The notes under the pieces were generated by a model. The model made no database searches. It worked only from the letters and a program-made list of their open reading frames with translations, and was not told the origin of the DNA. Both the position numbers and the translations under genes were made by a program. From Pirellulales bacterium (lineage in GTDB: Bacteria; Planctomycetota; Planctomycetia; Pirellulales; JANQPP01), in NCBI GenBank assembly GCA_028289405.1, contig JANQPP010000183.1, positions 1 to 35,633 on the forward strand: a DNA stretch of 35,633 nt, read 5' to 3'. Shown here one piece after another: positions 17,333-24,807 of this stretch (positions within the stretch are counted from its first letter, which is position 1; every line of letters starts with the position of its first letter).

Positions 17333-19996
17333 ATGCGAACCGACGAAATCCGCGAGAAGTACCTGACGTTCTTCGAAGGGCACGGCTGCGTGCGGCGCCC
17401 CAGCGATGTGCTGGTTCCCCGCTGGGATCCCAGCGTGCTGTTCACGCCCGCCGGCATGAACCAGTTCAAGGACCATTTCCTGGGCCGCTGCAAGCTGGAA
17501 TTTACCCGCGCCACGACCTGCCAAAAGTGCCTGCGGACGGGGGATATCGACAACGTGGGCCGCACTCCCCGGCACCACACCTTCTTCGAAATGCTGGGCA
17601 ACTTCAGCTTCGGGGACTACTTCAAGGAAGAGGCTATCACCTGGGCCTGGGACTTCCTCACCTCGAAGAAGTGGCTGGGCATCGACCCCGACCGGCTCAC
17701 CATTTCGGTGTACGAAGACGACCAGGAAGCGGCCGATATCTGGCATGAAAAGATCGGGCTGCCCACCAGCCGCATTACCCACTACGGCGAAGCGGACAAT
17801 TTCTGGCCCGCCAGCGCGCCCAGCCAAGGCCCCGACGGTGTCTGCGGCCCCTGCAGCGAGGTCTTCTACCACCACGAAAACGGCAGCGAGGTCGAAATCT
17901 GGAACTTGGTCTTCACGCAGTTTCAGCGTGTCGGCGACCCACCCAACAATTTGCGCCCGCTCCCGTCCAAGAACATCGATACGGGCATGGGACTGGAGCG
18001 GACTGCCGCCGTGCTGCAAGGCGTGGATAGCAATTTCCACATCGACATCTTGCATCCCCTGGTGGAGGCCGTGTCCGAGGTCTGCGGCATCAAGTATCAG
18101 CCGGAAGACGAACATGGCCGCCGCGCCCGACGCATCGCGGACCACGTCCGGGCGTGCACCTTCGCAATTCACGAGAATGTCTACCCTGGTCCCAACAAAG
18201 AGAAATACGTCATTAAGCGGCTCCTGCGGCGGGCCGTTTTGGATGGCCGACAAATCGGTATGGAGCAGCCGTTTCTGCACACGCTGGTACCGAAGGTCGC
18301 GGAGTTGATGCGGGCCGGCTATCCAGAGCTGGGCGAAACCAGCGACCGCGTGGCCGACGTGATCCGCAAGGAAGAGGCCAATTTCTTCTCCACCATCGAC
18401 GCCGGGCTTGACCGCATTCACCAGCTTTTCGACCAGATGCACGGCGAAGGGCGGCTCATGGTCAGCGGCGAGGACGCGGCGGAAATGTACACCACGCACG
18501 GCTTCCCGCCCGAACTGATGGAATCCCTGGCCGCCGAACGTGGGCTGACCTTTGATTGGCCAGGCTACGACCAGGCTATGGAGGAGCACGGCATCCAGTC
18601 GGGCGCCGGTCAGCGCGTGGAACTTTTCTCCAGCGGCCCGCTCGATGCCCTCAAAAAAGCGCTGGGCGGCAGCAGATTTCTCGGCTACGAAGCGACATCC
18701 GCCCAGGCCAAGGTCATCGGGCTGATCTCGCATGACCATCTCTGCGACGAACTGGAAGTCACCGAGCAGGGGGAGCAAGTCGTCGTCGTGTTGGACCAAA
18801 CCCCCTTCTATGGCGAGAGCGGCGGCCAGGTTGGCGACACGGGCGAAATCCGTGCGCCCGACGCACATTTCCAAGTCCTCGATACGCACAAGGATGGCGA
18901 TTTCACACTGCACGTGGGCCGTGTAACGCAAGGCACGCTGCAACTGGGGGCCAAAGTGGAGGCCCAGGTCGATGCGGCTCGGCGGCAGGCCATTCAACGC
19001 GCCCACTCCGCCACGCATATCTTGCATCACGCTTTGCAGAAGCATTTGGGCAGTCACGCCCTGCAACAGGGCTCCAAGGTAGATGCCGATTGGCTGCGAT
19101 TCGATTTCACGCACCCCCAAGCGGTCACGCAGGTGGAACTGGCTTGCATCGAGGAGGAGATCAATCGCCACATCCTGGCCGCCGATCCGATCCGATGGCG
19201 GCGGATGCCTCTGGACGAGGCCCGCCAAGGAGGGGCCATGATGCTCTTCGGTGAAAAGTATCCGGACGAGGTCCGCGTCGTGGCCATGGGCGAGTTCAGC
19301 AAAGAGTTGTGCGGCGGCACGCACGCCGGCAACACGGGCGAACTCGGCCTGCTGCGGATCGTCTCCGAGGAGAGCGTTTCGGCGGGAACGCGGCGAATCA
19401 CGGCCATCACCGGCCCGGCTATTCTGAGGCGGCTCACCGAACAGGAAGCCTCGCTGTCCCGCATGGCGGCCACGCTACGTGCCCCATTGGCCGAATTGCC
19501 GCAGCGCGTGGAGAAGCTGTTTGAAGAGAGCAAGAAGGCAAAGAAATTAATTAAACTAACTGGAACATCGGCGATAGGAACAGACGCCGTTGGTCGGATA
19601 GGTGGATGGTCGTATCACGACGCCAAACAAAAGGCTGAAAAGGTAGGCGATGTAATGTTGATCGTGGCGGAAGCCTCGGTGCCCCTCACCGCCGACGCCA
19701 TGCGAGGCATCATCGACCAGTTCCGCAAGAAGGACAGTCCCGTGGCCGTGTTGCTCGCCGCGCGACAAGGCGAAGACAAGGTGCTGCTCGTGGCTGGCAT
19801 CAGCCGCGACCTGCAAGACCAGGGCATGGATGCCGGTGCTTGGATCCGCGCCGCGGCCAAAGCGGTCGGCGGCGGTGGCGGCGGGCGCAAGGATCTGGCC
19901 CAAGCCGGCGGCAAGAACCCAGCCGGCCTCCCCCAAGCCCTCGACATCGCCCGCCAAACCGCCCAAGAAACCCTAGCCCAACTCACGGCGGGGTAG
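17333..19996 (+). CDS. alaS: alanyl-tRNA synthetase
   Basis: An essential cytoplasmic enzyme of 887 residues that charges tRNA-Ala and edits mischarged Ser and Gly. The class II catalytic domain fills about residues 1-240 (MRTDEIREKYLTFFEGHGC, FTPAGMNQFKDHFLG, TGMGLERTAAVLQG), the tRNA-binding domain follows to about 460, and the editing domain carries the zinc site HSATH (558-562) with CGGTH (Cys660, His664). The C-Ala/DHHA1 end has the usual Gly-rich loop (KAVGGGGGGRKDLAQAGG). Length is normal. ATG 17333 is preceded by AGGAA. A short AT-richer stretch around 19545-19620 codes for the linker before C-Ala. Nearest plus-strand neighbours are far, so it is likely monocistronic. Confidence 0.98.
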   Translation: MRTDEIREKYLTFFEGHGCVRRPSDVLVPRWDPSVLFTPAGMNQFKDHFLGRCKLEFTRATTCQKCLRTGDIDNVGRTPRHHTFFEMLGNFSFGDYFKEEAITWAWDFLTSKKWLGIDPDRLTISVYEDDQEAADIWHEKIGLPTSRITHYGEADNFWPASAPSQGPDGVCGPCSEVFYHHENGSEVEIWNLVFTQFQRVGDPPNNLRPLPSKNIDTGMGLERTAAVLQGVDSNFHIDILHPLVEAVSEVCGIKYQPEDEHGRRARRIADHVRACTFAIHENVYPGPNKEKYVIKRLLRRAVLDGRQIGMEQPFLHTLVPKVAELMRAGYPELGETSDRVADVIRKEEANFFSTIDAGLDRIHQLFDQMHGEGRLMVSGEDAAEMYTTHGFPPELMESLAAERGLTFDWPGYDQAMEEHGIQSGAGQRVELFSSGPLDALKKALGGSRFLGYEATSAQAKVIGLISHDHLCDELEVTEQGEQVVVVLDQTPFYGESGGQVGDTGEIRAPDAHFQVLDTHKDGDFTLHVGRVTQGTLQLGAKVEAQVDAARRQAIQRAHSATHILHHALQKHLGSHALQQGSKVDADWLRFDFTHPQAVTQVELACIEEEINRHILAADPIRWRRMPLDEARQGGAMMLFGEKYPDEVRVVAMGEFSKELCGGTHAGNTGELGLLRIVSEESVSAGTRRITAITGPAILRRLTEQEASLSRMAATLRAPLAELPQRVEKLFEESKKAKKLIKLTGTSAIGTDAVGRIGGWSYHDAKQKAEKVGDVMLIVAEASVPLTADAMRGIIDQFRKKDSPVAVLLAARQGEDKVLLVAGISRDLQDQGMDAGAWIRAAAKAVGGGGGGRKDLAQAGGKNPAGLPQALDIARQTAQETLAQLTAG

Positions 19997-20306
19997 GCAT
20001 CTCAACGAGAGTAGGAGAGTTGGCGTGAGCAAGATCGATCCTCTCGATCAATTGGCCTTCGTATCCACTCTTCCCCTTCGATCAGCTTCTGACGGCAAAC
20101 CAGGCCAAGCACTCGGCAGCCTGCGAATGTCTCTCCCGGGAGCGTGAGTCGCTCCTCCTCTTCCATTCCCTGGCAAAACATTCGTTGGAAATCACCATTT
20201 CGTGGCCAGCGGCAGCGGGCGCGGTTAGAATTATGAGAATGGGATAGTCTGGGCACGGGCCTCGCTCCCATCGCAGGAAGGTCTTCTCCCTCGAGGAAAA
20301 AAGCGC
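19997..20306. other. 310-bp intergenic region, nothing supported
   Basis: It contains no open frame with a ribosome binding site and no strong terminator stem. The promoter of the pseudopilin gene is expected here; an AT-richer patch at 20223-20245 is the likeliest place. Confidence 0.4.
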
Positions 20307-21485
20307 ATGCGGCACGCATCCCGAAACCGCCTTGGCGTGAGCTTGGTGGAAATGTTGGTGACGCTGGCCATCACCTTGATGATGATGGCGGCGGTGGTTT
20401 CCGTCTTCGCGCTGATCAGCGACAGCGTGAGCGCGACCCGCTCCACCACGGAGATGAGTGACCGCTTGCGGGCTGCGGCGGACCGCTTGCAGGCCGACTT
20501 GGACGGGGCCACTGTCACGGCGATGCCCACCATACGTCCCGACGCAGGGCTGGGCTACCTGGAATACGTGGAGGGACCGCAGGTCGATTCGCGGCTTCCC
20601 ACCGAGCCGGAGAACATCGCCGGTGATTTGGACGACGTGCTGATGCTCACCGTCCGCAGCCGGGGCGCTCCTTTCGCCGGCAAGCCGGAGTTTCTGGCTG
20701 GGCCCGAGTTGATTGAGTCGGACGTGGCGGAGGTGGTCTATTTCGTGCGGAACAACACGCTCTACCGCCAGGTGCGCACGGTGCTGCCCAGCGCGGAATT
20801 CGTGCCCAATGCGCGCCGTCCTCAGAGTTTTTCACGCGACATTTCGTTTCGCCTCGACGATCAGGGCCGAGTCGTCTACAACTCGCTGGGCGATCTGACC
20901 AAGCGGGAAAACCGCTTCGCGCATCTGCGGACGGAGTTCCCCTATCCGCTCTCCACGGGACAACTGCTCCCCTACGATGCTTATACGCCCGCCGATGACC
21001 GCGCGGGACAGGACGTGCTGCTCACCAACGTGATCGGCTTCGATATCAAGGTATTCGATGCCACGGCCCCAATCCGGCAGACCCGAGAGGGTGCCGTGGT
21101 ACAGCCTGGCGATCCCGCCTACGCCACGGCCCAAAACCTCGATTTGGCTGGCGCCTTTGTCGACTTGAACTATGCCAGAGCCGACGGCTTATCGCATTTT
21201 TCCGGACCCGGCGATCCCCGTTCCCGCCTGACCAATACCTACGACACGTGGTCCTTCCACTACGAACATAACGGCATCAACGAAGACCAGGACCAACTCG
21301 TCGATGAGGGGACCAACGGCATTGATGACGACAACCGTGCCGGCGTGGACGACCCGGGTGAGCGGGAGACGGCTCCTCCTTACGACGTCCCGTTGCGGGG
21401 CATGCAAATCAGGCTGCGGGTCTGGGAGCCGGATAGCCGGCAGGTCCGCGAAGTGACCGTCGTGGGCGAATTCCTGCCTGATTGA
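20307..21485 (+). CDS. type II secretion/type IV pilus pseudopilin (PulJ/GspJ-like)
   Basis: A 392-residue pseudopilin. The prepilin peptidase site is at Gly10-Val11 with Glu15 at +5 (LGVSLVEMLV), followed by a hydrophobic helix (TLAITLMMMAAVVSVFALIS). It is therefore processed and inserted in the inner membrane and can enter a pseudopilus tip. The large C-terminal domain, about 360 residues, is far longer than enterobacterial GspJ and contains an acidic linker (about 322-350) with GINEDQDQLVDEG and GIDDDNRAGVDDPGERE, probably Ca2+-binding turns. GAGGA lies 10 nt upstream of ATG 20307. No other secretion genes are adjacent, which is usual for scattered planctomycete pseudopilins. Confidence 0.85.
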   Translation: MRHASRNRLGVSLVEMLVTLAITLMMMAAVVSVFALISDSVSATRSTTEMSDRLRAAADRLQADLDGATVTAMPTIRPDAGLGYLEYVEGPQVDSRLPTEPENIAGDLDDVLMLTVRSRGAPFAGKPEFLAGPELIESDVAEVVYFVRNNTLYRQVRTVLPSAEFVPNARRPQSFSRDISFRLDDQGRVVYNSLGDLTKRENRFAHLRTEFPYPLSTGQLLPYDAYTPADDRAGQDVLLTNVIGFDIKVFDATAPIRQTREGAVVQPGDPAYATAQNLDLAGAFVDLNYARADGLSHFSGPGDPRSRLTNTYDTWSFHYEHNGINEDQDQLVDEGTNGIDDDNRAGVDDPGERETAPPYDVPLRGMQIRLRVWEPDSRQVREVTVVGEFLPD

Positions 21486-21504
21486 GACGCATTCAACTTC
21501 GTCA

Positions 21505-21641
21505 CTAGTGCTCTGTCATCGTCAAATCTTGGGGTTGATGCCTATGAACAGAGCACTAGGTACTTGCTTGCCGCCGAACCACTTACGTGTTCGGCGGTCG
21601 TGCTTTGCCAACCCCCAAAATCGGGTTTGACAAAGCACTAG
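21505..21641. mobile_element. MITE-like three-hairpin element with CTAG ends
   Basis: The element is 137 bp, starts CTAGTGCTCTG and ends CAAAGCACTAG, imperfect terminal inverted repeats. It folds into three stems: CTAGTGCTCTGT/ACAGAGCACTAG (21505-21516, 21548-21559, perfect 12 bp), CCGCCGAAC/GTTCGGCGG (21571-21579, 21589-21597, perfect 9 bp) and GTGCTTTG/CAAAGCAC (21600-21607, 21631-21638). The first half also matches the reverse complement of the last third (TTGGGGTTG against TTGGGGGTTG). It encodes no protein. Confidence 0.6.
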
Positions 21642-21657
21642 GGCGCTAAGCGGCGCC

Positions 21658-21783
21658 TCACTTCGGCTTGATTTTGGCTGGCTTACAGAGCTTTTTCTTC
21701 TTGTCCGCCGTGGCGCCGCATTTCTTGCAGCGGAATTTTCCCGGCTTCTCCTTGGCTGTCCGTTTCCCGCTGAGACACTTCAT
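21658..21783 (-). CDS. 41-aa zinc-ribbon microprotein
   Basis: A very short gene, below common ORF cutoffs. The translation is 41 residues, about a third Lys, with four Cys: Cys3, Cys19, Cys22 and Cys33 (MKCLSGK … FRCKKCGATADKK … LCKPAK). The CKKC knuckle with two flanking Cys can bind one Zn2+. The high Lys content suggests nucleic-acid or ribosome binding, an inference. No clear Shine-Dalgarno is visible before ATG 21783. Small Lys-rich zinc-ribbon proteins of this pattern recur in planctomycetes, from memory. It lies 17 bp from the CTAG-ended element and points towards it. Confidence 0.65.
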   Translation of the reverse strand: MKCLSGKRTAKEKPGKFRCKKCGATADKKKKLCKPAKIKPK

Positions 21784-22224
21784 GTCCGGTCTTGACGAAA
21801 AAAACCGTGAAAATTTCTGAGGGAAAGTCTAATTTTGGCGTGCGGCGGTGGAGTCATCTGCTTGTCCGCTACCTGCTCAGGATAGCATGATAGGCTAAAC
21901 GCGACTGAAGACCAGGCTTGCTGTTCGATTGGCCGCTTCGGCCGCCCTCATCGCCCGCAAGAAGCACGACCCCATCGGACGTTCCCAGCGTCATACGGCG
22001 TTGCAAGCCTTTCCACGTCCGCATCATCCACAAAATCCAACGATCCGACTGGTATTGGCCTTGTGTAGATCGAGGCAAGATGCGTAATTCGTTGCACCGG
22101 GAGTACGTTGACGACGTAGTCTTGAGTGCATCCCTGGTGAACCTTCAAGGAACACCGGCATGCGATGTTGCATTAGGAACTGCCCGCCTTCGATCTATCG
22201 GGCTCCATCGTGGTAAACCGTTGC

Positions 22225-22458
22225 ATGAAGTTCACCAATTGGCGGCGATTCGGGATGCCCGTGACCGCGGCTTTATGGCTGTCGGCCGTGCTGCTCGGCA
22301 TGGCCTGCTGTGGGATTACGGATCCGCTCCCGGCCGGAAGTATCATGAGCCCACCCAGTGGCCCGCGTCCTCCGCGCTTCCTCGTCATTCGGGGGCGTAC
22401 ACCCTGCTCATGTTTATTCACCCATTTTACGGATGCGAGCTGTGGAAGCGGGACATGA
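22225..22458 (+). CDS. possible short lipoprotein or secreted peptide
   Basis: A 77-codon frame starting at ATG 22225 (or 22210). The first 30 residues form a convincing signal peptide: basic start (MKFTNWRRFG) then PVTAALWLSAVLLGMACCG, with Cys that could be lipidated although the lipobox is not ideal. After about residue 45 the text becomes Pro/Arg/Cys-rich and less protein-like. No Shine-Dalgarno is seen. It ends 34 bp before the histidine kinase. An overlapping longer frame (21918-22496) ends in ATGA overlap with the kinase but looks less like protein. The rest of 21784-22492 shows nothing firm. Confidence 0.35.
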   Translation: MKFTNWRRFGMPVTAALWLSAVLLGMACCGITDPLPAGSIMSPPSGPRPPRFLVIRGRTPCSCLFTHFTDASCGSGT

Positions 22459-22492
22459 CCATGAAACTTTCTTGGTGGAAGGCGGCGGAAGA

Positions 22493-24523
22493 ATGACAGA
22501 ATCACCGACCAATTCCAATGCCGAGCGGATCCTCGCGCATGCGCTAGACGAGGGCTATCGCCGGACTGATAGGATCTTCTGCCTGCTCTTCATGCTGCAG
22601 TGGTTCGCGAGCATCTTCGTCGCGCTGTGGATCTCACCCAAAACGTTGTACGGACCGGCAAGCGCGACCCATCTCCACGTTTGGTCCGCGTTCATTCTGG
22701 GCGGCATCATCACGGTCTTTCCCGTCTCCTTGATCTGTCTGCGGCCCGGTACGGCACTCACCCGACATGTCGTGGCGATCGCGCAGATGGCTTGGTCCGG
22801 GCTGCTAATTCATCTCACCGGCGGACGGATCGAGACCCATTTTCATGTCTTCGGCTCGCTCGCGCTGTTGGCCTTTTACCGCGACTGGAAAGTCCTCGTG
22901 ACGGCCTCGGGTGTCACGTTGTTCGATCACATCATGCGGGGTATCTACTGGCCGATGTCGATCTACGGCGCGGATAGCAATCAGGAGTGGCGTTTCCTCG
23001 AACACGCCTGGTGGGTCGTGTTTGAAAACATTTTCCTGCTGATCGCGAATCACAGCAACCTGAAGCAAATGGCGGAGTCCGCGCGACGGCGGGCTACCCT
23101 GGAAGAGCAACATGAATCCATCGAAGCTGAAGTGGAGCAGAACACCATCGAACTTCGCTTCGCCAACGCGGAATTAACTCGACAAACGGAAGATCTAACG
23201 CTCCACAAGCAGGAGCTCTCGCAGATGTACGAGGCCGCGGCGGAACAGGCGCGTGAGTTGGCGGAAGCCCGAAACGCGGCGGAACAGTCCAGCCGTGCCA
23301 AGAGCGAGTTCTTGGCGAACATGAGTCATGAAATCCGCACGCCGATGACCTCCATCCTGGGCTACGCGGATCTGTTGCTGCATGATCCGGATATCTTGCA
23401 GCAGCCGGAACGCCGCGTGGAGACGATCCGTACGATCCAGCGCAACGGCGAACACTTATTGACCGTGATCAATGACATCCTGGATATCTCGAAAGTCGAA
23501 TCCGGGAAACTCGAAGTCGAACGCATTATCACTTCGCCCATGCAAATCGTGCATGAAGTCATGTCGTTCATGCAAGTTCGGGCGAGCGAGAAAAAGCTCT
23601 CCTTGAAAGTGCATTGGGACGGGGAAATCCCGGAAACGGTCTGCAGCGATCCGGTGCGTCTGCGACAAATCTTGATCAATTTGGTCGGAAATGCGCTCAA
23701 ATTCACGGATCAGGGAGGCGTGAAAATCTATGTCAAGCTGCTGCATCGCGATCAACCGGCCCCCCAAATGAGCTTCGCCGTTTCGGATTCGGGCATCGGC
23801 CTGACCCCCGAGCAGACCCAGCGTCTCTTCCAGGCTTTTTCACAAGCGGATACCACGACGACCCGAAAATTCGGAGGGACTGGCCTAGGCCTGATCATCT
23901 CCAAAACACTCGCCGAAATGCTCGGAGGCGATATCACGGTCGAATCCGAGTTCGGGGTGGGAACCACTTTCACGGCGACGGTCGCCACGGGCCCTTTGGA
24001 CGGCGTGGCCTTGTCGCATCCCCAAGACGAAACTTTCCAAAAGCTCTTGGCCCCGAAACCGGCCAGCAGCCCTCCGCGCGCCGCCGGCCAAAAGCGGCTC
24101 TCCGACGTACGCGTATTGCTGGCCGAGGATGGACCAGACAATCAGCGGTTGATCAAATTTGTATTGAAGAAGGCGGGTGCCGACGTAACCGTCGTGGAAA
24201 ATGGCCGATTGGCCGTGGAACAATTCACGACCGACGGCACGACCTCGGGCCCGCTCCGTGACGAGCCTCCATTTGATATCGTGCTGATGGATATGCAGAT
24301 GCCCGAGATGGACGGCTACACGGCCGCGGGAATACTGAAAGCCAAAAGAAATCGAGTGCCGGTCATCGCGCTGACAGCGCATGCGATGGAGAACGAACGC
24401 TCAAAATGCTTGAGCGCCGGTTGTGACGACTTTGCCACGAAACCGATCAATCGCCAGGGGCTGATTGATTGTATCGCCAAGTGGGCATCTCGTTCCGAGC
24501 CAGAACTGGCGTCCACGACGTGA
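22493..24523 (+). CDS. hybrid sensor histidine kinase/response regulator with His-rich membrane sensor
   Basis: A 676-residue two-component protein from ATG 22493 (GGCGGAAG just upstream; the frame continues upstream without support). Residues 25-190 form a membrane module of about five or six helices with GGRIETHFHVFGSLALLAFY (110-129), FDHIMRGIYWP (144-154) and LEHAWW (169-174), rich in His. A coiled coil covers about 195-265. The HisKA domain has FLANMSHEIRTPM with phospho-acceptor His279. The ATPase has the N-box LINLVGNALKFT, G1 SDSGIG and G2 GGTGLGL. The receiver has acidic ED near 563-564, phospho-acceptor Asp600 (VLMDMQMPEMDG) and Lys650. Ligand and output are unknown; no separate regulator is adjacent. 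Confidence 0.93.
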   Translation: MTESPTNSNAERILAHALDEGYRRTDRIFCLLFMLQWFASIFVALWISPKTLYGPASATHLHVWSAFILGGIITVFPVSLICLRPGTALTRHVVAIAQMAWSGLLIHLTGGRIETHFHVFGSLALLAFYRDWKVLVTASGVTLFDHIMRGIYWPMSIYGADSNQEWRFLEHAWWVVFENIFLLIANHSNLKQMAESARRRATLEEQHESIEAEVEQNTIELRFANAELTRQTEDLTLHKQELSQMYEAAAEQARELAEARNAAEQSSRAKSEFLANMSHEIRTPMTSILGYADLLLHDPDILQQPERRVETIRTIQRNGEHLLTVINDILDISKVESGKLEVERIITSPMQIVHEVMSFMQVRASEKKLSLKVHWDGEIPETVCSDPVRLRQILINLVGNALKFTDQGGVKIYVKLLHRDQPAPQMSFAVSDSGIGLTPEQTQRLFQAFSQADTTTTRKFGGTGLGLIISKTLAEMLGGDITVESEFGVGTTFTATVATGPLDGVALSHPQDETFQKLLAPKPASSPPRAAGQKRLSDVRVLLAEDGPDNQRLIKFVLKKAGADVTVVENGRLAVEQFTTDGTTSGPLRDEPPFDIVLMDMQMPEMDGYTAAGILKAKRNRVPVIALTAHAMENERSKCLSAGCDDFATKPINRQGLIDCIAKWASRSEPELASTT

Positions 24524-24641
24524 TCCTCGTTCTCCATCCAATTCTCATGGCTGCGCCTTTTGAGCCTGGCCGCTTGCCATCTCGGCATTCTCGGGTTCGC
24601 GCCACGGTCTCCAAACGCCAAACCTTGTGCCGACATTCACG

Positions 24642-24671
24642 TTGACGGCTCGGGACCGGTCCCGGTAACCT
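24642..24671 (+). promoter_or_regulatory. possible promoter with palindrome in the spacer
   Basis: TTGACG (24642-24647) and TAACCT (24666-24671) are separated by 18 nt that contain a perfect 14-bp palindrome, CGGGACCGGTCCCG (24651-24664). A palindrome inside a long spacer resembles MerR-type promoters. It is 137 bp before lnt. Confidence 0.3.
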
Positions 24672-24807
24672 GCGCCGGTGGAGTGCGTCTCCATCTTTCG
24701 CTCTCTTCATCTTTCTATCTATTGTGGAGGGGCGCCGATTCGAGTCGCCAAGCAAGGCGCTCTCGGCGCGACACGTCCCCACGACACGCGCTCGTGAGTG
24801 ATTTGCC

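Noticed and set aside
17231..19324. 697-codon minus-strand frame opposite alaS
   Set aside because: Antisense shadow in GC-rich DNA; alaS on the plus strand has all expected motifs.
21820..21835. GAGGGAAAGTC resembling the RNase P RNA core
   Set aside because: The following bases do not match and no other conserved P-RNA block is found nearby.
22173..22505. 110-codon minus-strand frame before the kinase
   Set aside because: No domain, no ribosome site, overlaps the kinase start and better plus-strand candidates.
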